Below are positions 25,083 through 34,540 of a DNA stretch of 64,000 nt, piece after piece. A program made the translations under genes and the position numbers. The notes beneath the pieces were generated by a model. The model did no database searches, was not told where the DNA came from, and worked only from the letters and a program-made list of their open reading frames with translations. Position 1 is the stretch's first letter. Each line of letters begins with the position of its first letter. Source of the stretch: Peribolospora baueri (Eukaryota; Basidiomycota; Peribolosporomycetes; Peribolosporales; Peribolosporaceae); NCBI GenBank assembly GCA_029717555.1, contig JAMDHS010000005.1, forward strand, positions 248,001 through 312,000. The letters run 5' to 3'.

Positions 25083-28000
25083 ATGGTGCGCTCCCTTCCC
25101 CTCCTCTCGGCCGTCGGCGGTGCCCTCGTCCTCCCTCTCCTCCTCGGCGTCCCCACGCCTGCCTCCGCCTCGCCCGTCAAGCTCGACCTCGGCAGCTCCT
25201 TCAGGTCCTTCGTCGACCGCACCGTCTCCTTGTCCTCCAAGAGGGCCGGCACTTCCTCCAGCGTCAGTAACGGTGGCAGCGGTGAGGGAGGTGCTGGAGC
25301 TATCCAGGATGGCGACTTTGTCAAGGTGAACGGGCTCAAGTTGAAGGACAGCAAAGGACAGGATGTGTACATCACTGGCATGAACTAGTGAGCCTCTTTC
25401 CGCCGCCGTCCATCGCCTTGTTTCCCTACCTTGTCGCTGGCAATCGAGAAGCGAAAGCAAGACCCGCAACGGACGCCTTCACAAGTCCTTCTTTATTCCT
25501 TTCTTTTCAGCTGGGCCTGCATGAACCTAGCGGCGGACGACAGCGCGGGCGGCAACCAGACGCGGTTCTTGGCTGAGATGGACCAGATGGCTGTGAAAGG
25601 CATCAACCACCTCCGCATCATGGCCTCCTCGGAGGGCGCGCCCACTACCCAGCCCAACAGGATGTACCCCGCTCTCATGCCTTCGCCTTATCATTGGAAC
25701 GAGGTGAGCCGGAGTGCGTGACAAAGAGGAAGAGGAGGCTCGCATCCAACGAGGAGTGGGACGCAGCAACGACGACGCTCCCTCTCCGCTCGCCCTCCTT
25801 CCAGCGCTGAAGAGTCGGGGACGCGCCTTTCGTTCTCCACCTAGGAAATTTTCGTCGGCCTCGACCGTTGCATCGCAGAGATGGGCAAGCGCGGTATGCG
25901 GTGAGCGAGCGTGCGCCGTTTCTCTATGCTTCCATCCAGGACATGCTCCCGGGGCCTCTGCACGTTTCGGAATCTCACGGCTTCCGTCCTTTTCATCTTT
26001 CCTCATTCTTTTTCCTCCTTTCTTCCCACCTCCAGGGCGACGATGACCCTCGCCAACACCTGGAACTGGTGAGCCGACGTCCTTCCCGAAGCCAGTCTTC
26101 TGAACGCACTCGATGCTCGAGCGTAGCGTTTCCCTGACATCTCCACCGACCATCTCTTCATCGCGACAGGTCCGGAGGTATGGGCCAGTATGTCAGCTGG
26201 GTCAAGAACAACGAGACCATCCCATACCCTCCCAGCTGGGACCCGTACGCCGATCCTCAGCCTTGGGGTAACTACACCACCAACGTAAGCGCGAGTCCGG
26301 TCCCTTCTTCGCAACCCCTTTCTTCTTCTTTTCGCTCCTTGCTCCTTTCTCCTCGACAGCCCATCTGTATTCGGGTCAGCCGAGCGCGAAACGGAAGGTT
26401 GACCGTCTGCCTCTCTTCTCGACCCGACTCTGCATATGTATGCTCTCCTCCCCTCGTCTGCTTTCTTCCTCGCGTCACAGGGCTCCTGGAACGGGTACAC
26501 GGACTACGCCAACCAGTTCTACAACACCAGCGAGACGCAGGACATTTTCCGCGCCCATATCGCCAATGTCGTCAATCGCAAGAACACCGTCACCGGCAAG
26601 ACGTACAAGGACGACCCTGCGGTGAGTCGCGCCCTTCTCTTTGCTCGAGCAGAGGGCAGCGCTGATAGGTGGGCTTGATGTTGTCTCGTTTGTCTATCCG
26701 TTCGGCCTTCCACTTACCTTCTTGACACAGATGTAAGTGTCCACCCGTCATCTGTCTTCTCCGAATGCCTGCTGTGCTCATCCGTCTCCGTCGTCTCTTC
26801 GCTCCCCACAGCATGACGTGGGAGCTCGCAAACGAGCCCCAACCGGCTGTGCAATACAACACCTCGACGCTCCAGCTCCTCCCCAACCCGAATGATCCCC
26901 TCCTGACCTGGATCAATTCCACCTCGGCTTACATCCACAGCATCGCGCCCAACCAGCTCGTCACGACTGGCGCCGAGGGTGAGTCGATCCGGGTCACCAC
27001 GCTATACCTCAGCTGGGCCCAACACGGATTGTGTCAATCTGCCCCTTATGTGGCCACCCGTACGATAAATACATATTCACGCTGATGACCTCTCTTACTC
27101 GCCTCCTCCGCTTCTCAGGCAAGCAGGGAGAATGGTACTGGAAAGCGATGCACAAGTTCTCTACCATCGACTACGGATGCGCCCACAGTGAGTTGGGCCG
27201 AACCGAGCTCATCGTCCCGGTCATGGTGCTCCGAATACGACGGATGGCGGGAGAAGGACAGTTCTGATTTTTTCACGAATTCTTTTCTCTTTTTGTCCAT
27301 TTCCTCTAGTGTGGGTGCAGAATTGGTGAGTTAGCTGGCCTGACACCGTGCCGTTCTTGCTGGACACCATCGCTCTGGCCCGTCCGTTCGAAAGCTTCTC
27401 GAGCTCAACTTCCATCGGCGCGTATTCGCCTTCGACCCTTGTCTTCTCCACGCCCCTTTAGGGGCATCTATAACATGCTCGACAGCTCCAAGGGGAATCT
27501 TCAGAACGCTAAGGACTTTGCCACCGTCTTCCTCTACAAGTGCGTTTGTCTCCCGTCGTTTGATTTCGCATCTCCTGTCAGCGTGGACGTGGTCGAGAGC
27601 GCTCATTCGTGCTTCTTTTTGTATGACGTCGCCCTCACAGTACGAGCCAGTGGGCCATCGACCTGAACAAACCAGTGCTTCTTGAGGAGTTCGGTGAGCC
27701 GTGACGTCGCTGGTCGGGCAAAAGGCGCCTGAGATCGAGGCGACTGAACTGGCACCGCACCGTCTTTGCGCGTTCCCTCCAACGCAGGCATGGCTCGAGA
27801 CAACTGGGAAAACAACGCGCTGGCCCTGCAGGACCACAACAAGACGTACATCTACGCTTCGAACGCGACGACGATGCACAAGGACTCGTACTTCACCTTT
27901 GCCTTCGCCAACGTCCTCCACTACTTCTACTCCGGAAAGGGGTACATTGGCTCCATGCCCTGGGCTTATGGCGGCATTTGGCGCCCCGAAGCGCTGTACC

Positions 28001-28568
28001 GAAACGAGTACAACGAGGCATGGGCTGGCGACCCGCCTCACGAGGCCCCTGGCTGGTAGTGCGTACGGTGGCCGCTGTCACACCCCACCGTGGTGCCTCG
28101 CTGAGAGACTTTCTTTCCCCGCCTCCTTTCGATGTTTTTTTCCCGTCTCGCCCTTTCCCTGATCTACACGAACGCAGCGACGTCTATGACACCGACTACG
28201 CCCTCGACCTCATTCTGTGGCAATCCCAGAACGCTAGCTACTTCATCAAGAAGTGCGTTAAATCTCTTCTTTCCCCTTCCACATTGGCACATGCACTCTC
28301 GCCGCTCACTGCGTCCTCTCTTCTTCGTTCGCGTTCACTCTGCCACAGCGGCAAGCCCCCCGCGACGGCGTACGGCGGCGCAGACGGCTACAACGCCACC
28401 GCCGCGAACGCTACGCTGGCGAACCCGGGTTCGGCGAGCAACCCTCCCACTATGGCGGCGTCGAGCGATTCGTCCGCAGCGAAGCACAACGGAGCGTTCT
28501 CTCTCGTGCCCGGAGCGGCGATGGGCGCGCTGGTCACCATCGCCGCCCTCTTCTTCGCCCTCGTCTGA
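25083..28568 (+). CDS. Secreted, GPI-type GH5 endo-beta-1,4-mannanase-like glycosidase
   Basis: Fifteen exons: 25083-25387, 25511-25703, 25845-25900, 26036-26068, 26170-26284, 26481-26621, 26731-26732, 26812-26978, 27119-27187, 27310-27325, 27462-27539, 27641-27693, 27788-28058, 28178-28252, 28349-28568; 597 residues. A signal peptide (LLSAVGGALVLPLLLG...ASA) is followed by the fold start GMNYWACMNLA, NHLRIMASSEG, the acid/base motif MTWELANEPQ (Glu about 290), and the nucleophile motif PVLLEEFG (Glu about 407/408), which fit fungal GH5 mannanases. The C-terminus is Ser/Ala-rich and ends in a hydrophobic tail, typical of GPI attachment. Exon 7 is only 2 nt (AT); without it the frame breaks exactly before MTWE. 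The frame is open upstream to 24,870, giving a possible 71-residue N-terminal extension; I chose 25083 because the signal peptide starts there. Confidence 0.87.
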
Positions 28569-30650
28569 GCGAGGCCCATCCTTTCGTTTATTCGGCCGTG
28601 ATCTGTTTTTTCGGAGTTTCCCTTCCCGATCGGAACGAACGGACGCAAGCGGTCCTGTGTACATATGTGACGTGTACGTACGAACATACGGACGCGTGGA
28701 CGTGGACATGACATGAAATGAAATGAAATGAAATGATGTGAAATGAAGATGGGAGGACCTTCCGTTCCCGGCTCTCATTTGGGCGGATACGGCTGGACGG
28801 GCCGTAGACGAGGTTGGAGACGAGACGTCGTCGAGCGCGGTTAGGACGGATGCGACGAGTCGAGTCGGTGCGCTCCTCCTTCCTTCCTTCCTTCCTTCCT
28901 CTCGACGGCACGCCACGGACCGGCCATGTCACACGCCCGTCTCGCTCTGCCCCCTCCACCGTCTGTCTATCTGTCTGTCGGTCGGTCCCCCTGTATGTCA
29001 CTCGATCACCCAGGCACGAGAGGGCGTGCACACGGAGAGATGATATTGGCTCGACCTCTGCGCGGAGGAGCTGTGGGTGTGACCCGTCCATACATAGCCC
29101 GCGGTCCTTGCCTGTTGGTCCATACATACATACATACATACATACCACACCATACCATCGCAGTGGGGAGTCCCTCCCTCCCTTCCTCCGTCATGATCGA
29201 AGGAAGGGGAGGGCACGTCGGCGTGCCTGCCGGGAGGTACGTGAATGTCTCACCGGCACGCCGGAATGCTCCCACTCGTACACCAACTAGCTTCCCATAT
29301 GTACGAGGGCTTTCTTGAGACCGATGAACCGACTTGATGATGATGATGAACCGAGATGAAGATGGTGGTGATGGTAGCGGTGGCATACGTTTATTTCCTT
29401 CGTTCCCGCCTGGCCTCCTAGGACCTCGCCGCCTCGGAGAGGGATTGGGCGGGGCGGCGTGGGCGGGAAAGGAGCCGAGACGGGGGAAGGGGGTAAACTC
29501 ATTAAGCCGGTCTGGACGGAGGCAAAAAAGGTCGCCGAGGGCGAAGGGGAAGGAGAAGGGAAGGGTCGTGCAAGCGTCTGTCGGTGGTTGGTACGGGTGG
29601 ACGAATGAGGCAAGGTCGTCCGGTCCGGCCTGCTCTCACTCTGGCTCTGGTACGATCGATGATCTATCCCTCATTTTCTTTTGCCCCATCTTTCTTTCTT
29701 TCTTCGATTGCCGGTTGCACTCGTCGGGGTGTGTTCGATGTTCGATATGTACTTGCTTGATCTTTTGCGTTCGGAAGCAGTCGGATTCGCGTGAGTTGGG
29801 AGCGGGTCGAGGCCTGCCCCGCCCTCCGCTCCGCCTGACTGTGACGTGCGTATGGGTGGGCGTGAAACGGAGTGTCGACCCTTCTTCGTGTCTGTCTGTC
29901 TGTCTTTCTTTCTTTCACGAGACATCGACCCGGACGAGACGTGGATGAAGAGAAGGAAAGAACGCCGGGGAGCCAGTTGCCGGTCATCAGCGCGACGTGC
30001 GACAGACAGCCAAGACAGGCCGGCGTTGGAGAAAAGAAAAGAAGCCGGGCTCATCATCAGCTGCCTCTTGAGGACGGCGATGGCTCCCGCTCCCGCTCGC
30101 CACCAACACCGCCGTCGCCGTCTCTCCATAAAAATGTCCCCGTGACCCGAAAGAAAGGCCTTTGCTGCCCGCTTCCGCTTGCACCCTCGACAACCCAACG
30201 GCGACTTGGCCTGGCTCAACGGACGCCACTCGCTCGCCTTGTCTCGTTCCATAGATAGACAGACACCCAGCTCTTTTCTATTCCCCGGACCCTCCGCCGT
30301 AGACCTTGCCCTGTCCGGAAGCTGCGCCGTAAGTCGCCGCTTTCGCCTCGCCTCGCCTCAACTCGCCTCGCCCGCATCGTCTCTTTGCCGCCCGCGCCTA
30401 GACCCATAGAGCAGGCCCCATCTCGAGCGTCCTCAACGCCGTACGGCCACACCCGCTGGCCATCGTCGTCGTTGTCGTCGTCGTCGCCGTCGCCCCGGAC
30501 GCGTACATAAGGACGGCGTTCTCACCTTTCCACGACCGCCCGACACAATCAGTCCGTCCAGACGGCCTCCCCGACCATCTCCTTCTCGCCTTGCCCGCTC
30601 GACGGCTACGTCGTTGTCGACCGCCGGCTACGCTGGCCACCTTCCACGCC
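28569..30650. other. 2.1-kb spacer rich in short tandem repeats
   Basis: Contains (ATGAA)n at about 28,712-28,745, (CTTC)n at 28,877-28,900, (CATA)n at 29,121-29,144, a GAT run at about 29,336-29,348 and CTGT/CTTT runs at about 29,897-29,917. The frames across it are biased by these repeats. No gene is supported. Its right end is a CT-rich leader of the 30,651 gene. Confidence 0.5.
29121..29144. repeat. (CATA)n microsatellite
   Basis: About six perfect tetranucleotide units, seen directly. Neighbouring (CTTC)n and (ATGAA)n tracts lie 250-400 bp to the left. Confidence 0.9.
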
Positions 30651-31958
30651 ATGGTCCTCCCGGCCCCGTTCGCCAGCGCTTCTGCCTCCCCCCTCTTCGA
30701 CCCCATCCCAACCAGCCCGTCGCTCTCCGCCTCGCTCGTCGCGCTCTCCTTCCTTGCAGGCCACGAATACGCCGTCGACGTCGGAAAGCGGCCCATCACT
30801 CCTCACCGCCGCTCGCCTCTTCCGACGCTCAAGATGCCTGCGAGGGCCTCCGTCGGCGCTTGCGGGCTCTGGTTCGGCGACGACGAGATCGGCTCCAGAG
30901 GAGACCTCGTCAACCTGCCGAGGAAGAAAAAGGTCGATGGCGGACAATCGGCGGAGGCCCTCGTCGGCTCGTCCGTCTCCCCCTCTTCGTCCGCATCGTC
31001 GCTCCCCCTCTCTCCTCCCTCCCTTTCCCACTCGCCTTCCTCCTCCCCTTCCAATGCCTCCGAGTCCTTTCCGCTTGACGAAGTCGTTTCGTCCCCTTGC
31101 CCCGGCCTCGACATCGTCAAGTCATGTCACTCCCCTCTCCCCTCCCCCCGCTCAGTCACACCGCCTCCCTCTTCCTCCCCGGCACCACCGGTACCGGCTC
31201 TCTCCTTGGAGGGACACCCCGCTTTCGACTTGGTGCGACGCATCAAGGAGAAGCATCGCGCTGACCTCTCTCCCGATCATCGCCTTCGCCTGCCCGACGT
31301 CTTCCCGTCTTCGAATCTCCTCGAGAGGAGGAGAGGCGTAGCCGCCGCCGCCGCCATACCCCGCTTGGCCTTGTCCACGGCGGACGGAAACGCCTGTGAT
31401 GGTTCCTTCTCCCCCATGGCGCGCACACCGAGCGCCGACTCCAACATCAGTTCGTGCGCCGTCTCCGATACCACGGCCAGCGAGGATATGGTTCCTCCTA
31501 AGCCCCGCCCTCGCTCCCATGTCCTTGCCACTGCTCTTCCTCGTCCCCCTCGACCTCGCTTGTCGTCGCAGCCCACCTCGGCGCGCACGACCACGGCGCC
31601 GGTCTCGTTCGAGACAGGGAGTTACTTCACCAAGGTACCCGGACGGCCCGACGCCGTCGCCTCGGCTGTCGACGAGGATCCGTACGCTCGCTGTCGTCCT
31701 CGGACGAGGCGTCCGCGCCCTCTGACGCCGGGCGGCGCCCTTCGTGGGCGTGCACAAGACGGCAACGGCGACGCTCGACGGCCTGCCCTCGCCCCTCCTG
31801 CTGCTTTCGAGCCCGCCGGCGGTCGGCCGGGACAGCTGACGCCGGACTTGGATGACCTCCCTCTTTCGTCCAAGTGGTATCGTAGGGGCTTCGGTGGCTC
31901 CTTCGGTGGACGAGCAGGGCCCTGGAAGTGGAACCTCGACGGCGTCGGCGCCGAGTGA
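30651..31958 (+). CDS. Ser/Pro-rich protein of unknown function
   Basis: Single-exon frame of 435 residues from the ATG at 30651 (context CGCCATGG). A second ATG at 30834 (MPARASVGACGLWFGDDEIG) starts the more ordered-looking part and may be the true start. Ordered pockets: a short N-terminal segment around GLWFGDDE, HPAFDLVRRIKEKHRADLSP (about residue 185) and the C-terminal LPLSSKWYRRGFGGSFGG. The rest is disordered Ser/Pro. No domain recognised. The codon third positions are strongly GC, as in neighbouring genes. A minus-strand frame of similar length lies opposite and is treated as a shadow. Confidence 0.55.
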   Translation: MVLPAPFASASASPLFDPIPTSPSLSASLVALSFLAGHEYAVDVGKRPITPHRRSPLPTLKMPARASVGACGLWFGDDEIGSRGDLVNLPRKKKVDGGQSAEALVGSSVSPSSSASSLPLSPPSLSHSPSSSPSNASESFPLDEVVSSPCPGLDIVKSCHSPLPSPRSVTPPPSSSPAPPVPALSLEGHPAFDLVRRIKEKHRADLSPDHRLRLPDVFPSSNLLERRRGVAAAAAIPRLALSTADGNACDGSFSPMARTPSADSNISSCAVSDTTASEDMVPPKPRPRSHVLATALPRPPRPRLSSQPTSARTTTAPVSFETGSYFTKVPGRPDAVASAVDEDPYARCRPRTRRPRPLTPGGALRGRAQDGNGDARRPALAPPAAFEPAGGRPGQLTPDLDDLPLSSKWYRRGFGGSFGGRAGPWKWNLDGVGAE

Positions 31959-32781
31959 CCCTTCCCGCTCGCTGCCTGTCCATGCGTAGAGCATACGATT
32001 TTCGCAGCCATCCCACCTCTTAGTGCCCGGTCTCGTCTCGTCTCGTCTCGTCTCAGTAAAATGTCCGTGGGCGTGTGTGGCGGCCGTTTCTTTGATACCC
32101 CCGCCTCCCTTTTTATTCCCTTTTAGTTTCTCATCGTCCCCTTCTCCGTTCATTCCCCGCGCCGCGCCTCTCATCTGTCCGTCTTCGTTAGCATTCTCAC
32201 CTGTAGCCTTATCATCCGCCTTTACTACCCCCCGCGACTCCCCCCGCCCGTCCCCCCCCCCCCCCACCCCCCGTTGTTCTCCTCCCACCGCTTTCGCGCC
32301 GCCCATCTCACTACAGCACTGTATGCATTTCGAATCTTGGACTCGACGGTGGAAAAAGGACGTTGACTCGTCTGTGTGTGTGTGTGACGATCACAATCTG
32401 ACTCAGTCGACTTGGGCATGACCGAACCGAGTCCTCTTTCCTCCGTCCTTTGGCTCGAGGCGGGGTAGTTTGAGGAGGAGATAAGAGCGCCGAGGAATAA
32501 CGCAGACAAGACAGACGATCGATCGATCACCGTCGCACCACCGGCCTAGGCGGCGACGGCCGAGGCCAGCCATTCAGACAAAAGGTGGATGGTGTGTGAC
32601 ACGACCGAGAGACGTGCTATCCCAGTACGGACGGAATATGTGGGCCATCGGTCTCTGTGTCTCCACCACGACATGACGGGCGGGTTTGGCCATCAAGGGG
32701 CTTTTTTTACCAGATGTCGGTGGCGGTGGCGCGCCATCTTGTCACAATTAAAAAAAAATAAAAAGGCGAAATCCAAAAAAT
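31959..32781. other. Spacer with (TCTCG)n and C-tract
   Basis: 823 bp between the Ser/Pro-rich gene and the tRNA. Contains a (TCTCG)n run at 32,031-32,055, a 13-base C tract near 32,252 and a TG run near 32,371. No gene seen. Confidence 0.5.
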
Positions 32782-32859
32782 CTCCCATCCAGGGAATCGA
32801 ACCCTGAACTCTTCGGATCACGTGAAAACGAAGTGTGATTGCCGTTTCACCAAATGGGA
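32782..32859 (-). tRNA. tRNA-Glu (anticodon TTC) with a 6-nt intron
   Basis: Minus strand, 78 nt. The acceptor stem TCCCATT pairs with GATGGGA (one G-T pair), discriminator G as in fungal tRNA-Glu. The D arm GTG...CAC contains an A box (TGGTGAAACGG). The anticodon stem CTTCG/CGAAG encloses TTTTCA-CGTGAT-C: anticodon TTC with a short intron (CGTGAT) after position 37. The T arm holds the B box GGTTCGATTCC. A T6 run follows directly, a Pol III terminator. Without the intron the tRNA is 72 nt, the normal Glu length. Confidence 0.93.
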
Positions 32860-33389
32860 CGCATACGTGTTGAACAACGGAAACTAGATACACATACGTG
32901 TCGCGCTGCAGAGCCGCTCAACGGTAGTGAGTAACATGGTAGAAGCGGCGATCCTCCTTCCCGGTAACAAACGAGTAAAATATGGGGAGGAGCGCAGATA
33001 ACCTAATCTGCTCCGGATTCTCTAAAGATCTGGCAGCAAAGTCATGTCGGCGTGGTATTTTTGCCGGAACGGTCGAGGAAGGACCATCCGCCGCCGCCGT
33101 TGTCGTCGTTCGCGCCCGGCTCCGCATCGCCCATCTGAGATGTCCGGCCGCTCTGGGCCGTCACGGTGAACGCATCCTCCAGTCTACGCCTGCTGTTGGT
33201 GACCTACGAGGGGGATAGAGAGCTCCTCCTCGCGAAATCTCTCGTCTACAGGAGCGAGCCTCGCACCGCGGACGCGTAAATGGAACCGCAGCTCACCGCG
33301 GACGATCCGGGATCGGATTAGGCGGATTGGCAACATCGACCGACGACGGACGAAGCGACGACGATTTAACGCAAACCGCCACGTTCGCC
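32860..33389. other. Spacer between tRNA-Glu and the Apc15-like gene
   Basis: 530 bp holding the tRNA 5' flank and the promoter and leader of the next gene. No supported ORF. Confidence 0.5.
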
Positions 33390-34279
33390 ATGCCGCCCTC
33401 GCTCATGCCCTCGGCGGACATGCTCTGGGTCTCCCCCGAGTTCTCCCGTTCTCAGGCTTTTGTCTCGCTGTCCCGCGGCTCGCGTTCGGACGACAGGGCG
33501 GATAATAGGCCGACGACGACGGCGATGGCGACGGTCAGCAGGGAGACGTTGATGAGAGAGCTCAGGGGCATGCCGCCCACCGGATCGCAGAGGGAGGCGC
33601 AGGAACTAAGCGAGGATGAGGAGGATTGGGAAGATAGAGTGAGGACATGATTTCCAGTCGAGTCGCTCCGCGCGTCTCTTGGTCACCCTCATCATCGTCT
33701 CCCTTTCGCCTGTCCCCATCCATCCATCTTCCACCTCTCTCCACCTGCGCCCCCACTCGGCAGAAAGAGGACATCAGAATGTTCGGCCACCACTGGCTCA
33801 GGCCGATCGGCGTCACCTTTACGGCCTTGGAGAAAGACACTGACGTGAGCCGCGCACGTCTTCCCTTTGACCTGCCACGTCCCCTTTTTTTCCCCAGCTC
33901 CTCGTTCCCACTGACATTACCGACATTCTCTCGTCGCTCTCCCCTCCCCCTGACGCATTGCCTCGCGCAGCAAGAAGACGAGGAAGGCCGCGGCTACGTG
34001 TCCATCGACGATGAAGGCGGTCCCGTTGACCCCAGCTTCGGATTCGAACATCACCACCCCGCTCAGGCGCGGGCGGACGCTGCCGCCGCCGTCGCCGCCG
34101 AAGCGGCTCGTCGAGGGTACGCGCCGCGTGGTGCAAATGAGGAAGGGTACAGTTACGACGATGCCGACGTGGATCTGGACGCGAGCATCGAAGATCGGGA
34201 CGCGGATTTGGATGTGGATATGGAAGCGGAGGAAGAGGAGGAGAGGGATCTGGACGCTAGCATAGAGGACAGGGACTAA
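33390..34279 (+). CDS. Apc15/Mnd2-like anaphase-promoting complex subunit (tentative)
   Basis: Exons 33390-33638, 33764-33844 and 33971-34279, all phase 0, 212 residues. The second exon encodes KEDIRMFGHHWLRPIGVT, which fits the most conserved block of Apc15 proteins (basic residues, then FG.xWLRPxG); an upstream LWVSPEFS segment and a downstream acidic C-terminus also fit that small-subunit layout. In APC/C this subunit promotes turnover of Cdc20 in the checkpoint complex. The C-terminus contains a direct repeat, DLDASIEDRD, at about residues 175 and 203. The overall match is short, so the call depends on one motif. The N-terminal start is the first ATG in frame. Confidence 0.5.
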
Positions 34280-34540
34280 CCGTTGCGAGCTTTCTCTTCT
34301 CGGCCAGCGTGATTGGCTTTCTTGATAGGCCTCCTCATATTCGTCCGGACTGCATCGCATTGTATTTTATGGTCGTACTCTGCCCTGAACGGGCTCATGC
34401 GGGAAATCGCGGCTCGCCAAGACTCGGGGTTCCAGAGGGCCGGAATTCGCAGCCACGCGCGTACGTACAAGATACGTGCGGACAGCGAGGGCATGTAGAA
34501 GCAAAGGGAGACACCGAAGCAGGGGCAACATGGAGAACGC

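Noticed and set aside
31152-32306. A 384-residue minus-strand ORF opposite the 30,651 gene
   Set aside because: Low-complexity Gly/Arg text with no motif; better explained as a shadow of the plus frame.
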